62,991 nucleotides of DNA from the NCBI GenBank assembly GCA_028382005.1, contig JAOESH010000009.1, forward strand, positions 1-62,991, written 5' to 3'. The stretch comes from Pseudomonadota bacterium (GTDB lineage Bacteria; Pseudomonadota; Alphaproteobacteria; Puniceispirillales; Marisalimonadaceae). The translations under genes and the position numbers were made by a program. The notes under the pieces are model-generated. The model was not told where the DNA came from. It was given only the letters and a program-made list of their open reading frames with translations, and ran no database searches. This document shows positions 48,337 through 60,762 of this stretch, in pieces. Positions within the stretch are counted from its first letter, which is position 1; each line of letters opens with the position of its first letter.

Positions 48337-49458
48337 TTAAAGCCATTCTTCTATTACCAATGTATCCTTCTCAATATTTAGATGCTTAGTTTTTATGTGT
48401 TGAATACATGTTTTGTCTGACAATTGTTGAAAAGCCCAGACTGCAGAAGCTCTTACTATTGAAGAATTATCGTCCATTAATAAATTTATAATATTTGGTA
48501 ATAATTTTTTGTTATTACTATTACCTGCTGATATACAACAGTTTCTTAAAAATCTATCTCTACCTATTCGCTTTATTGGAGAACCTCTAAATTTAACTCT
48601 AAAGGTTTTATCACAAAGTTTTAATAAATCTTCGAGATTAAAATTATACATTTTATCATTAAATTTTGTTTCTTTAGACAATTTAGCATATTTATTCCAA
48701 GGACAAACCGCAAGACAGTCATCACACCCAAATATCCTATTACCAATTGCTTTTCTATACTGCTTAGGGATAATACTTTTATTCTCAATTGTTAAATATG
48801 AGATGCATTTAGTTGCGTTTAATCTATAAGGCGAATCAAATGCATTGGTAGGACATATTTTGATACATTTATCACATGATCCACAATGGTTCTTTTCTGG
48901 GCTGTCATATTCAAAAATTTTGTTAACTAAAATAACTCCTAAAAACAACCAAGAACCAAATTCTCTAGATACTAAATTAGTATGTTTACCTTGCCATCCT
49001 ATGCCTGATTTCTCAGCTAACGGCTTTTCCATCAAAGGAGCAGTATCAACAAAAACTTTAACATTTGTTTCTTTTTTTTTATCTAATCTAGCAATTAATT
49101 TACTTGAAAACGATTTTAACCTACCTTTAATTACATCATGATAATCTTTACCTTGTGCATATACAGAAATGTTTCCTAATAATTTATTATCATTTTTTGT
49201 TAAAGGATCGATTTTAGGTCCATAATTTAAACCTAAAACAATTGCTGACTTAGCTTGTGGCCATAAGTTTATAGGAGACTTTCTTCTTTCATAAGTTTCT
49301 TCCATCCATTTCATTTCTCCATGAAACCCTAAATCAATAAACTCTTTTAATCTAAGCCCTGTTGCCAGCCCTAACTTAGGACTTGTTACCCTACAAACGT
49401 CAAATTCAAACTCTTTAGCTAGTTTTTTAATTAATATATTTTGATTGTTGCACTGCAT
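48337..49458 (-). CDS. queG: Epoxyqueuosine reductase
   Basis: A 373-residue enzyme with two 4Fe-4S sites: CGSCDKCIKICPTNAF near 193-208 and GCDDCLAVCPWN near 242-253, with the extra Cys in KCISYLT, and a HEAT-like C-terminal segment (LLMDDNSSIVRASAVWAF). It reduces epoxyqueuosine in tRNA to queuosine and needs cobalamin. Together with tgt and queA this gives the last steps of queuosine formation. It lies 16 bases after the tgt stop on the minus strand. Confidence 0.95.
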   Translation of the reverse strand: MQCNNQNILIKKLAKEFEFDVCRVTSPKLGLATGLRLKEFIDLGFHGEMKWMEETYERRKSPINLWPQAKSAIVLGLNYGPKIDPLTKNDNKLLGNISVYAQGKDYHDVIKGRLKSFSSKLIARLDKKKETNVKVFVDTAPLMEKPLAEKSGIGWQGKHTNLVSREFGSWLFLGVILVNKIFEYDSPEKNHCGSCDKCIKICPTNAFDSPYRLNATKCISYLTIENKSIIPKQYRKAIGNRIFGCDDCLAVCPWNKYAKLSKETKFNDKMYNFNLEDLLKLCDKTFRVKFRGSPIKRIGRDRFLRNCCISAGNSNNKKLLPNIINLLMDDNSSIVRASAVWAFQQLSDKTCIQHIKTKHLNIEKDTLVIEEWL

Positions 49459-49474
49459 TTCAAATCCAAGAAAT

Positions 49475-51645
<2,171 letters not shown>

Positions 51646-51653
51646 GAAATCAA

Positions 51654-52589
51654 TTATTCAAATATTTGAATAACTCCTACAACCTCATGAATATTATTTT
51701 TTACAACTAAGCATTGAACCTTTGCTTCTCTCATTCTTTTTTCCGCTAATTGTAAATTATCTGTTTCAATTGCAGTTAAAGGATTTTCATTCATTAAATC
51801 AATAGCTTTTAGATAAGTGAAATTACTATTATCTATTAACGCTCTTCTAATATCTCCATCTGTAATAACTCCGTACAACTCCTCCTTTGAACCAACCAAA
51901 GCCAAACCTAAACGGCCTTCAGTCATTTTAATTAAAACATTTTGAACATCTGAATCTTTATCAACAAAAGGTAAATTAACCTGTTTCATTTCGTCTTTTA
52001 CATTTGACAGAAGCCTTCTTCCTAATGATCCTCCAGGATGAGTTAAAGCAAAATCCTCTTGTTTAAAATTTTTTAACTCCATTAATCCAACTGCTAAAGC
52101 ATCCCCTAATACCATTGTTATCATAGTAGATGTAGTCGGTGCTAAATTTAAAGGACAAGCTTCTCTATCTACCGACGTATCTAAAATAATATCTGCTTTT
52201 GATGCTAAGGTAGATTTTTTTACACCAGTAAGAGCTATAATAGTTACATCTAATCTTTTCAGAGCTGGTATTAATGCTAAAATTTCACCTGTTTCGCCAG
52301 AATAGGAAATTAATAACACAACGGATTTTTTTTGGACTTTACCTAAATCGCCATGAATAGCTTCTGCCGGATGAAGAAAAATACTTGGAGTACCAGTAGA
52401 AGCTAGGGTTGAAGATATTTTTCTTCCAACAAGACCCGACTTTCCCATTCCACAAACAATTATATGTTCTGAGGTTTTATTCATTAAGGTGACTGCAGAA
52501 GCGAATTCTTTGCCCAGCATTTTTTCAAATCTTTCTATAGCAGATTTATAAGCCTTTGTTAAAGTTAATGCTGTTTCTATTACTTTCAT
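51654..52589 (-). CDS. kdsD: Arabinose-5-phosphate isomerase (KpsF/GutQ type)
   Basis: About 311 residues: SIS sugar-phosphate domain (ICGMGKSGLVGRKISSTLASTG, LISYSGETGEIL) followed by two CBS domains from about 200 onward (NVLIKMTEGRLGLALVG, YGVITDGDIRRAL). It starts Kdo synthesis for lipopolysaccharide from ribulose-5-phosphate. I use the ATG at 52589 after GGTGA; an ATG at 52601 has no ribosome-binding site. Confidence 0.93.
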   Translation of the reverse strand: MKVIETALTLTKAYKSAIERFEKMLGKEFASAVTLMNKTSEHIIVCGMGKSGLVGRKISSTLASTGTPSIFLHPAEAIHGDLGKVQKKSVVLLISYSGETGEILALIPALKRLDVTIIALTGVKKSTLASKADIILDTSVDREACPLNLAPTTSTMITMVLGDALAVGLMELKNFKQEDFALTHPGGSLGRRLLSNVKDEMKQVNLPFVDKDSDVQNVLIKMTEGRLGLALVGSKEELYGVITDGDIRRALIDNSNFTYLKAIDLMNENPLTAIETDNLQLAEKRMREAKVQCLVVKNNIHEVVGVIQIFE

Positions 52590-52660
52590 TTCAATCACCA
52601 TTTAATATAAAATTGTTTTAACTTGTAATTAATTAAAATACTACAAAAAGGGTTAATTCT

Positions 52661-53422
52661 TTGAAAATTCATTTTAGTATTGCCAAAAATAAAAAAGCAA
52701 AATCAGCTTCAATAGAACTGATCCGCCTATATGGTCAAATTGAATTAGCTAAAGCCGAAGTTATAGTAGCAGTTGGTGGGGATGGGGCTATGCTTTCTGC
52801 CATGAGAGAAAGCATTACCTACAATATACCAGTCTTTGGATTAAACAGAGGAAATATTGGTTTTTTAATGAATGATTTCCATCAATTAAATCTCATTGAA
52901 CGATTAAAAGACGCAAACGAAATAATTGTTCACCCTTTAGAAATGATTGTAATTGACACAAAAAATAAAAAGTTTGTTGAATTAGCCATAAATGAAGTGT
53001 CTATTTTTAGAAGAACTCATCAAAGTGCTATAATTTCTATTAGTATTGATAACACGGAAAGGCTCAATGAACTTACATGCGATGGGGTAATGGTAGCAAC
53101 TCCTGTTGGCTCAACAGCATATAATTTATCAGCTCATGGTCCAATTTTACCTATTGGATCTGAAATTTTAGCTTTAACCCCTATTAGCCCTTTCAGACCA
53201 AGAAGATGGAGAGGCGCTTTAATTAAAAACAACTCTAAAGTAGAATTTAATATTATAAACTCAAAATTAAGGCCCGTAAGTGCTAGTGCTGATTCTAAAG
53301 AAGTTAAAAATATAGAAAAAGTTTTTATTTCTCAACGAAATGATATTGATTTGAGAATTCTTTACGACAAAACAAATAGTATGGAAGACAAATATTTGAG
53401 GGAACAATTTTCAATAGGATAA
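52661..53422 (+). CDS. nadK: NAD kinase
   Basis: The 253-residue enzyme phosphorylates NAD to NADP. Motifs: VAVGGDGAML (GGDG, with the catalytic Asp), NRGNIGFLMND, and NELTCDGVMVATPVGSTAYNLSAHGPIL. The length is short, as in alphaproteobacterial NadK. The TTG start has AGGG eight bases upstream. It ends one base before the convergent ABC transporter gene. Confidence 0.94.
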   Translation: MKIHFSIAKNKKAKSASIELIRLYGQIELAKAEVIVAVGGDGAMLSAMRESITYNIPVFGLNRGNIGFLMNDFHQLNLIERLKDANEIIVHPLEMIVIDTKNKKFVELAINEVSIFRRTHQSAIISISIDNTERLNELTCDGVMVATPVGSTAYNLSAHGPILPIGSEILALTPISPFRPRRWRGALIKNNSKVEFNIINSKLRPVSASADSKEVKNIEKVFISQRNDIDLRILYDKTNSMEDKYLREQFSIG

Positions 53423-53423
53423 G

Positions 53424-55220
53424 CTAACCTATTTGTTCTTGCTGCCTCATCCACATTTCTGCGTAAAGAGCATTCTTTTGAATAAGCTCCTTATGAGTAC
53501 CTTCCTCTGCTATTTTCCCTTTTTCTAAAACTATAATTTTGTCAGCATCAATAATTGTAGATAATCTATGAGCTATTACTAAAGTAGTATTTTTATTTGA
53601 CAATTGTTTTAAAGATTTTTCGATGGATTTTTCAGTTTTAGTATCTAAAGCCGAAGTGGCTTCATCAAAGATAAATATTTTAGGATTTTTGAGAAGTGCT
53701 CTCGCAATTGCAACTCTTTGCTTTTCACCTCCAGATAGTTTTAAACCTCTTTCACCAACAACAGTTTCATAACCTAACTCTAAATCATCAATAAACTTAT
53801 CAATAGATGATAAATTAACAACCTTTTTAATCTCAGCCATTGATGAGCCTGGTTTAGAGTAAGAAATATTATATTTTATAGTGTCGTTGAACATCACAGT
53901 ATCCTGAGGGACAACACCGATATTTGATCTGACAGAACTTTGAGTTACATCTTTTAAACATTGATCATCTACAAAAATATTTCCTGAAGAAGGATCATAA
54001 AATCTAAATATTAGTTTTGATATAGTAGATTTACCTGCTCCTGTAGGCCCAACTATAGCAACTTTATGACCTGGATTTACAACAAAACTTAAATTTTTCA
54101 AAATTTTTCTATTTCCATATGAAAAATTAATATTTTTGAATTCAATTTTTCCACTATGAACATTTAAATCTAAGGCATATTTTTTATCTGTTATGTCTGG
54201 TTTTTCGTTTACTAAGGCAAACATCCTTCCTATATCTAACAAAGATTGTCTAATTTCTCTATATACAAATCCTAGAAAGTTTAAAGGTAGATATAATTGT
54301 AACAAAAAAGTATTGACTACAACAAAATCTCCTATAGACATTTTTTCACTCGCTATATCTTCACCTGCCATACCCATAATTATGAAAAGCCCGAGTGCTA
54401 TGATCGCTCCTTGGCCAATGTTAACTATTGATAAAGACGCTCTGGCTTTAACTGCTGAATCTTCATATAATTTCATAGCAGCATCAAATCTTTCTGCTTC
54501 TACTTGTTCTGCATTAAAATATTTTACTGTTTCATAATTAAGTAGACTGTCTATTGCTTTGGAAGACGCATTTTCATCAGCAATATTCATTTTACGTCTA
54601 ATTGCAATTCTCCATTCTGTTACCTTAATTGTATAAATAATGTAAACTAAAACAGTTGAGACAGTAACAGCTGCGTATACAAAACCAAATGTTACCCATA
54701 ACACAATCCCAACCGTAAATAATTCAACTATAACAGGGACTATCTCAAAAGCAGTAAACCTTAGTAGGAACTCAATCCCTTTTGCTCCCCTGTCAATTGC
54801 TCTAGTTAATCCTCCTGTTTGCCTATTTAAGTGAAAAGTTAGAGATAAACTATGCATATGTTTAAATGCTTTTAACGCAGCTCCCCTAACAGCTCTTTGT
54901 GCCACTCTAGCAAAAACAAATTCTTTAGCTTCATCAAAAAATACCTGGCCTAACCTAGCTAAAGCATAAGATCCAATTACCCACCATAAGAGATTTAAAT
55001 CCACTAATTTTCCTTTAGCAACTAGGTCAACAGCTTTTCCATATAAGAAAGGGGTATAAACACTTACTAAAGTTGCTAATGATAAAAAAATAAAAGCTAA
55101 AATTATTCTTAAAGGCATTTCCTTATTACCCTTAGGGATAACAAATCTTAGAAGCTCTTGAAGAGTTTTTAATGGAGTTAATATTTTATCGGTTGAAGAA
55201 AAAGCTTCAGCATTTTTCAT
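53424..55220 (-). CDS. Atm1-like ABC exporter (ABCB family, fused permease and ATPase)
   Basis: The 598-residue half transporter has six membrane segments in residues 20-320 and an ATPase with Walker A GPTGAGKST near 393, signature LSGGEKQR, Walker B IFIFDEATSALD and H-loop VIAHRLS. HSLSLTFHLNRQTGGLTRAIDRG is typical of the Atm1/HMT1 branch, which exports glutathione-linked sulfur or metal compounds. It lies 28 bases after sufA at the end of the suf operon, supporting a role in iron-sulfur metabolism. Confidence 0.88.
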   Translation of the reverse strand: MKNAEAFSSTDKILTPLKTLQELLRFVIPKGNKEMPLRIILAFIFLSLATLVSVYTPFLYGKAVDLVAKGKLVDLNLLWWVIGSYALARLGQVFFDEAKEFVFARVAQRAVRGAALKAFKHMHSLSLTFHLNRQTGGLTRAIDRGAKGIEFLLRFTAFEIVPVIVELFTVGIVLWVTFGFVYAAVTVSTVLVYIIYTIKVTEWRIAIRRKMNIADENASSKAIDSLLNYETVKYFNAEQVEAERFDAAMKLYEDSAVKARASLSIVNIGQGAIIALGLFIIMGMAGEDIASEKMSIGDFVVVNTFLLQLYLPLNFLGFVYREIRQSLLDIGRMFALVNEKPDITDKKYALDLNVHSGKIEFKNINFSYGNRKILKNLSFVVNPGHKVAIVGPTGAGKSTISKLIFRFYDPSSGNIFVDDQCLKDVTQSSVRSNIGVVPQDTVMFNDTIKYNISYSKPGSSMAEIKKVVNLSSIDKFIDDLELGYETVVGERGLKLSGGEKQRVAIARALLKNPKIFIFDEATSALDTKTEKSIEKSLKQLSNKNTTLVIAHRLSTIIDADKIIVLEKGKIAEEGTHKELIQKNALYAEMWMRQQEQIG

Positions 55221-55248
55221 AAAAGAAACCTATGATAATTTATTTGGA

Positions 55249-55596
55249 TTATTGAGCTACGGTAAAACTTTCACCACAACCACATCTAGCAATTTCGTTT
55301 GGATTAGAAAACTCAAAGCCTGAACTAAACTTTTCTTCTTTGTAATCCATTTCAGACCCAATTAAAAACATAATTGCTGCAGGATCAATGCATATTACAA
55401 TATCTTTTGAAATTATCTTTTCTTCAAAAGGTTTCGTATCAGTTGCATATTCAACATTATATTTCATTCCAGAACATCCAGCAGTCTTAATACCAATTCT
55501 AATGCCTATCACTTCTGAATTAGTATCATTCATAAGACTTTTAACTCTATCAGCAGCTGCATCTGTTATAGTTAATAATGGCTTTTGTTCATTCAT
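55249..55596 (-). CDS. sufA: A-type iron-sulfur carrier, SufA/IscA family
   Basis: At 115 residues this HesB/IscA protein has the three conserved cysteines: one in KTAGCSGMKY near residue 40 and two in RCGCGES near 106-109. It binds iron-sulfur clusters and passes them to apo-proteins. It is in the suf operon, 20 bases after sufT. Confidence 0.92.
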   Translation of the reverse strand: MNEQKPLLTITDAAADRVKSLMNDTNSEVIGIRIGIKTAGCSGMKYNVEYATDTKPFEEKIISKDIVICIDPAAIMFLIGSEMDYKEEKFSSGFEFSNPNEIARCGCGESFTVAQ

Positions 55597-55616
55597 TATT
55601 AAAAACTCCTATTAGA

Positions 55617-56033
55617 TTAATAGATTTCAAGTGCCATTTTGGCATCTTCACTCATCCTATCTTTGGTCCAAGCAGGTTCCCAAACAAGCTCAACATTAAT
55701 CAATCCTACGTCTGGTATTTGTGCAATGGTATCTGCAACTTGTCCAGGCATTTCACCTGCTACTGGACATCCAGGTGCCGTAAGAGACATTTTAATTTTT
55801 ATATCATTATTTTCTAGTAATTTAATATCATAAATTAAACCTAAGTCATATATATTGACAGGTATTTCAGGGTCAAAAATTGTTTCTAACGCTTCAATAA
55901 CTTCAAACATCTCAATTTTCTTTTTACAATCGTTATTTTTTTTACCTGCTGATGCTGTAAAAGGAGCATGCGGATTATTTGAAGGGTGCTGTGGCATAAA
56001 AGCAGAAAGTGGAAGTTTTTCAGTCTCGTTCAT
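55617..56033 (-). CDS. sufT: SufT-type DUF59/MIP18 family protein
   Basis: About 138 residues: an N-terminal linker of some 40 residues, then a MIP18 (DUF59) domain with EALETIFDPEIPVNIYDLGLIY and LTAPGCPVAGEMPGQVAD, which holds the reactive Cys. SufT helps mature iron-sulfur proteins. I use the ATG at 56033, one base after the sufS stop; a TTG at 56045 would overlap it. Confidence 0.9.
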   Translation of the reverse strand: MNETEKLPLSAFMPQHPSNNPHAPFTASAGKKNNDCKKKIEMFEVIEALETIFDPEIPVNIYDLGLIYDIKLLENNDIKIKMSLTAPGCPVAGEMPGQVADTIAQIPDVGLINVELVWEPAWTKDRMSEDAKMALEIY

Positions 56034-56034
56034 A

Positions 56035-57255
56035 TTAAACACCAAATATTTTTTTCACTTTAGTCAATGATTCAGCCAATTTATCAAAATCTTGATTTGA
56101 TGAATAAGCGCCTACGGAAGCCCTAGTAGTAGAAACAAGGTTAAATGCATCCATTAAAGGCTGTGCACAATGATGGCCTGCTCTAACAGCTACACCTTCT
56201 CTATCAATAATAGTAGCAATATCATGTGGATGAGCACAATCCATAGTAAAAGAAATCACACCAGTTTTATTTGGTGCTGTTCCAAATATATTTACACCAT
56301 CAATCGAGCTTAGTAGAGACATTCCGTATGAAATTACATCTTTTTCATGTTTTCCAATTCTTTCAATGCCAGTCTCAACAACCCAATCTATTGCCTCCCC
56401 AAGTGCAATTACTTCAACAATCGGTGGCGTTCCAGCTTCAAATCTAAGTGGCGGGTCAGCATAAGTTGAATGATTTATTTTAACAACATCAATCATATCT
56501 CCACCACCTAGGAAAGGTGGCATTTCATCTAATATCTCATATCTTCCATACAAAACTCCAATACCTGTTGGTCCATATAATTTATGGCCTGAGAAACAAT
56601 AAAAATCACAACCTAATTCATTTACATCAACTTTTCCATGAATTACACCTTGACAACCGTCAACAACACTAATTGCTCCACATTCTTTAGCTATTTTGCA
56701 TATTTCTTTAACTGGAAAAATTGTACCTAAAACATTGGATACATGAGGGAAAGCAATAATCTTTGTCTTATCTGTAACTAATTTTTTAATAATTTCTATA
56801 TCAAAATCTTCATCGGGATTTACTTGAGCCGCTACTATTGTAGCACCCTTTTGTTGAGCTATAAGCTGCCAAGGAACAATATTAGCATGGTGTTCTGCAA
56901 TTGTAATAATTATTTCATCACCGACCGAAAGATTTTTTAGCCCCCAACTATATGCCACTAAATTGATTGCAGCTGTTGCACCGGATGTAAACACTACTTC
57001 ATTTTCATTACAGTTAATAAATTTTGATATTTTTCTTCTAGCTCCTTCATAATTTGAAGTTGCTTCTTCTGATAATTTATGAAGACCTCTATGCACATTA
57101 GAATAATTAAAAGAATAATTTTTATTTATTGCATCTAGTACTTTTTGTGGCTTCTGCATAGACGCCGCAGAATCTAAGTAAATAAGAGGTTTATCCCAAA
57201 CATTTCTATTAAGAGCGGGAAATTGATTTTTTATTTTATCTAAATCATAATACAT
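56035..57255 (-). CDS. sufS: Cysteine desulfurase SufS
   Basis: About 406 residues of a group II desulfurase: SAASMQKP near the start, TSGATAAINLVA, ITIAEHHANIVPW, DGCQG, the PLP Lys in CFSGHKLYGPTGIGV near 225, and the active-site Cys in RAGHHCAQPLM near 363. It takes sulfur from cysteine for the SufBCD scaffold. I start at the ATG at 57255, one base after the sufD stop. SufE or SufU is not in this cluster. Confidence 0.94.
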   Translation of the reverse strand: MYYDLDKIKNQFPALNRNVWDKPLIYLDSAASMQKPQKVLDAINKNYSFNYSNVHRGLHKLSEEATSNYEGARRKISKFINCNENEVVFTSGATAAINLVAYSWGLKNLSVGDEIIITIAEHHANIVPWQLIAQQKGATIVAAQVNPDEDFDIEIIKKLVTDKTKIIAFPHVSNVLGTIFPVKEICKIAKECGAISVVDGCQGVIHGKVDVNELGCDFYCFSGHKLYGPTGIGVLYGRYEILDEMPPFLGGGDMIDVVKINHSTYADPPLRFEAGTPPIVEVIALGEAIDWVVETGIERIGKHEKDVISYGMSLLSSIDGVNIFGTAPNKTGVISFTMDCAHPHDIATIIDREGVAVRAGHHCAQPLMDAFNLVSTTRASVGAYSSNQDFDKLAESLTKVKKIFGV

Positions 57256-57256
57256 T

Positions 57257-58522
57257 TTATACAACTAAATCATTTTTTAAGATTGATGACAAAGAAAATT
57301 GAGCTTCTTTAAAAATAAAATCATGTAATGCTTCTTCAACGGATTCATTTATAATATCTTTTAAAAAAGCCTTAATTAGCATCAGTCTTGCTTTATCCTT
57401 GGTAATACCTCTACTGCTTAGATAAAAAAGTTGATCATCGTCTAATTCTCCAACAGTAGCACCGTGAGCGCAAACAACGTCATCAGCGTAAATTTCTAAT
57501 TCCGGTTTAGCATTTGCACTTGCCTTATCAGAGATCAAAATAGCCTTACTCATTTGTTGACCATCTGTTTTTTGGGCATTTGGAGCAACTCTTACTTTAC
57601 CTTGAAAAACCCCCGTTGATTCTCCACCCAATATACCTCTAACTGATTGCTTAGAAACACATTCAGGGACATTATGATATATTGCAGTAGTAAGATCGTG
57701 ATGTTGTTTGTCTCCAGATATATATACACCATTAAGATTTAATTTTGAATTTTTTCCATTTAAATAAGCATGAGTTTCAGATCTTGTAAACTGACTACCT
57801 TTAACTAAAGAAAAAGAGTTTAAAACTGATTTTTGAGATAAAAATACACAATGCGCTGATAAGTTATACGATTTATGGTTATCATCAAAAATTTTAATAG
57901 AATTTAACGAAGCAGAATCTTTAATGTCTATTAACTGTAAAGGCATTATTAGGGAACCTAAATGATTGAAACGTTCAATTATAGATAAACTACTATTTTC
58001 ATTTAATTCTATGAATAATACCGGGTGAACAGACAAACTTTCTTCACCACCTTCGTAATGAATTTCAATTAAGTCCAGAATTTTAGTGTTTTTATCAACA
58101 CTTAATTTAATAATTGAAGGAGTACACGATAATGAAGCATTAGTGGAAGGGTGATTTTTTAAGTTTGTGTTTTTAATTTTGGATAAATAACTTAAGCTCT
58201 CAGTTTCATTTAACTCTTTCAAAGATACACCAATTGGTAATTTTGAAGATATATCTTCTCTATAAGCGCCATCAAAAAATTTTATAATATTTGATCCAAT
58301 AGTATTAAGATTAGATTTAACACTTTTGTCAAAATTTATTTTAATTGGTTCTATTTTTTTTCTGGCAAGAGTTCCTAACCTACTTAATCTCCATGTTTCT
58401 TCTAAAGGATCAGGCCAACTTTTAAAATCTTTTCCAGCTAATTTTCTAAAACTATTATCATTAAAACCGCTTACATAATTATTAACTGAAGCGATATAGT
58501 CTTCATTTTTATTATGCAGCAT
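57257..58522 (-). CDS. sufD: Fe-S scaffold protein SufD
   Basis: A 421-residue SufBD-fold protein. The N-terminal helical part is followed by the beta-helix core and motifs RSETHAYLNGKNSKLNLNG, GVFQGKVRVAPNAQKTDGQQ and CAHGATVGELDDDQLFYLSSRGI. It joins SufB and SufC to form the scaffold complex. The ATG overlaps the end of sufC by 11 bases. Confidence 0.93.
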   Translation of the reverse strand: MLHNKNEDYIASVNNYVSGFNDNSFRKLAGKDFKSWPDPLEETWRLSRLGTLARKKIEPIKINFDKSVKSNLNTIGSNIIKFFDGAYREDISSKLPIGVSLKELNETESLSYLSKIKNTNLKNHPSTNASLSCTPSIIKLSVDKNTKILDLIEIHYEGGEESLSVHPVLFIELNENSSLSIIERFNHLGSLIMPLQLIDIKDSASLNSIKIFDDNHKSYNLSAHCVFLSQKSVLNSFSLVKGSQFTRSETHAYLNGKNSKLNLNGVYISGDKQHHDLTTAIYHNVPECVSKQSVRGILGGESTGVFQGKVRVAPNAQKTDGQQMSKAILISDKASANAKPELEIYADDVVCAHGATVGELDDDQLFYLSSRGITKDKARLMLIKAFLKDIINESVEEALHDFIFKEAQFSLSSILKNDLVV

Positions 58523-59264
58523 TTATCATTCCTGCATAACCGTTCTTTTCAACTTCAAGAGCTAACTCTGGTCCACCTGATTTAATAATTACACCATCAG
58601 ATAATATATGAACAAAGTCTGGAACTATATAATCTAATAATCTTTGGTAGTGTGTAATAACAACAATTGCGTTATCATCACTACGTTGAGCATTTACACC
58701 ATCAGAAACTATTTTTAAAGCGTCAACATCTAATCCAGAATCAGTTTCATCTAAGATAGAAACTTTTGGCTTAAGCATAGCCATTTGTAAAATTTCGAAC
58801 TTCTTTTTTTCTCCACCAGAAAAGCCAACATTTACTGCTCTTTTAAGCATTTCATCTTTAACAAACATTTTTGAAGCTTCTTTTCTTGCCTCCTTTACAA
58901 ACGCTAAATGATCAAATTCTTCTTTACCTATGAATTTTCTTCTAGAATTAACAGCTTCTCTCAAAAAACTCATTGCACCAACACCGGGTAATTCCACAGG
59001 ATATTGGAAAGCTAAGAATAACCCAGACCTTGCTCTTTCGTCAGCAGGCATTTCTGATAAAGATTGTCCGTCTAATAGTATCTCACCTGATTCTAATTCA
59101 TATCCTTCTCTTCCAGATAACATATAAGATAAGGTACTTTTTCCTGATCCGTTTGGGCCCATAATGGCATGGACTTCTCCCGCATTTACTGACAAAGAAA
59201 CACCGTTAAGAATATTTTTATTATCAAGTTTTAAGCGAGCTTTTTTAATTTCTAGTAAAGACAT
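58512..59264 (-). CDS. sufC: Fe-S assembly ATPase SufC
   Basis: The 250-residue ABC ATPase has Walker A MGPNGSGKSTLS near 35-46, signature GFSGGEKKKFEIL and Walker B region VSILDETDSGLD. SufC powers shape changes in SufBCD and is soluble with no membrane partner. It lies between sufB and sufD, with 35 bases after the sufB stop. Confidence 0.95.
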   Translation of the reverse strand: MSLLEIKKARLKLDNKNILNGVSLSVNAGEVHAIMGPNGSGKSTLSYMLSGREGYELESGEILLDGQSLSEMPADERARSGLFLAFQYPVELPGVGAMSFLREAVNSRRKFIGKEEFDHLAFVKEARKEASKMFVKDEMLKRAVNVGFSGGEKKKFEILQMAMLKPKVSILDETDSGLDVDALKIVSDGVNAQRSDDNAIVVITHYQRLLDYIVPDFVHILSDGVIIKSGGPELALEVEKNGYAGMINAA

Positions 59265-59299
59265 TTTATTTCCATTTTAATCTATTGTATTTTAATCTT

Positions 59300-60751
59300 T
59301 TAACCAACAGAACCTTCTAAACTTATTCCAATAAGTTTCTGGGCTTCTACAGCGAATTCCATAGGTAACTCTTTCATAACCTCCTTACAAAAACCATTAA
59401 CTATAAGGGAAGTTGCTTGCTCTGTATCTAAACCTCTTTGAAGACAATAAAATAATTGGTCTTCAGAAATTTTTGAAGTTGTTGCCTCATGTTCTACTCT
59501 GGCAGACGGAGTATGCTGATTTATGTAAGGTACTGTATGAGCTCCACATTCATCCCCAATCAACAATGAATCACACTGTGTAAAATTTCTTGAACCTTTA
59601 GCATTTTTTTGAATTTGAACTTGACCTCTATAGGTATTTTGAGCTTTACCGGCAGATATACCTTTAGATATAATGGTAGATTTAGTATTTTTACCAATAT
59701 GTATCATTTTAGTGCCCGTATCTGCTTGTTGAAAATTATTTGCCACTGCTACAGAATAAAATTCACCAACAGAATTATCACCTCTTAAAATACAAGATGG
59801 ATATTTCCATGTAATAGCTGATCCAGTTTCAACTTGTGTCCAAGAAATTTTTGAACGATGACCAAGGCAGTTTCCGCGCTTAGTAACAAAGTTATAAATT
59901 CCTCCTATACCGTCTTTATCTCCAGGATACCAGTTTTGAACTGTAGAGTATTTTATTTCAGCATCATTCATGGCTACAAGTTCTACAACAGCTGCATGTA
60001 ATTGGTTTTCATCTCTTTGTGGTGCAGTACAGCCCTCTAAATATGATACATATGAATTATCCTCAACTATTATTAAAGTTCTTTCAAATTGACCAGAATT
60101 TTGTTCGTTTATTCTAAAATAAGTAGATAGTTCCATGGGACATTTCACGCCTTTAGGCACGTATACAAATGAACCGTCAGTAAAAACAGCAGAATTTAAA
60201 GCCGCGTAATAATTATCACCCATTGGAATAACAGAACCTATATATTTTTTAACTAAATCAGGATGATTTTGAACAGCTTCTGAAATTGGACAAAAAATAA
60301 TACCTTCTTTTGCAAGTTTATCTCGAAATGTAGTTGCTACGGAAATAGAATCAAATACATAATCAACAGCTACTCCAGCTAACATCTCTTGTTCTTTAAT
60401 TGGAATACCTAATTTTTCATATGTTTTAAGTAACTCAGGATCTACTTCATCAAGGCTATTTAGTTTTGGTTTAACTTTTGGAGCAGAATAATAATAAATA
60501 TCTTGAAAATTAATTTTTGGAAAATTAACCATAGCCCAGTTAGGCTCTTTCATTGTGAGCCATTTTCTATATGCCTTAAGCCGCCATTCTAGTAACCACT
60601 CAGGTTCATTTTTTTTACTAGATATAAATCTAACAATATCTTCATTGAGTCCTAAAGGGGCTTTTTCAGACTCTAATTCTGTGACAAAACCATACTTATA
60701 AGTATTCGCAACTTCTTTAACTTTATCAATTGTCTCTTGTGTAGCAACCAT
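59300..60751 (-). CDS. sufB: Fe-S scaffold protein SufB
   Basis: The 483-residue protein has [62 protein letters not shown] and, near the end, [18 protein letters not shown] with the cysteine thought to take part in cluster building. The ATG follows AAAGGA. It is the first structural gene after the Rrf2 regulator, 11 bases apart. Confidence 0.96.
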   Translation of the reverse strand: MVATQETIDKVKEVANTYKYGFVTELESEKAPLGLNEDIVRFISSKKNEPEWLLEWRLKAYRKWLTMKEPNWAMVNFPKINFQDIYYYSAPKVKPKLNSLDEVDPELLKTYEKLGIPIKEQEMLAGVAVDYVFDSISVATTFRDKLAKEGIIFCPISEAVQNHPDLVKKYIGSVIPMGDNYYAALNSAVFTDGSFVYVPKGVKCPMELSTYFRINEQNSGQFERTLIIVEDNSYVSYLEGCTAPQRDENQLHAAVVELVAMNDAEIKYSTVQNWYPGDKDGIGGIYNFVTKRGNCLGHRSKISWTQVETGSAITWKYPSCILRGDNSVGEFYSVAVANNFQQADTGTKMIHIGKNTKSTIISKGISAGKAQNTYRGQVQIQKNAKGSRNFTQCDSLLIGDECGAHTVPYINQHTPSARVEHEATTSKISEDQLFYCLQRGLDTEQATSLIVNGFCKEVMKELPMEFAVEAQKLIGISLEGSVG

Positions 60752-60762
60752 ACAACTTTCCT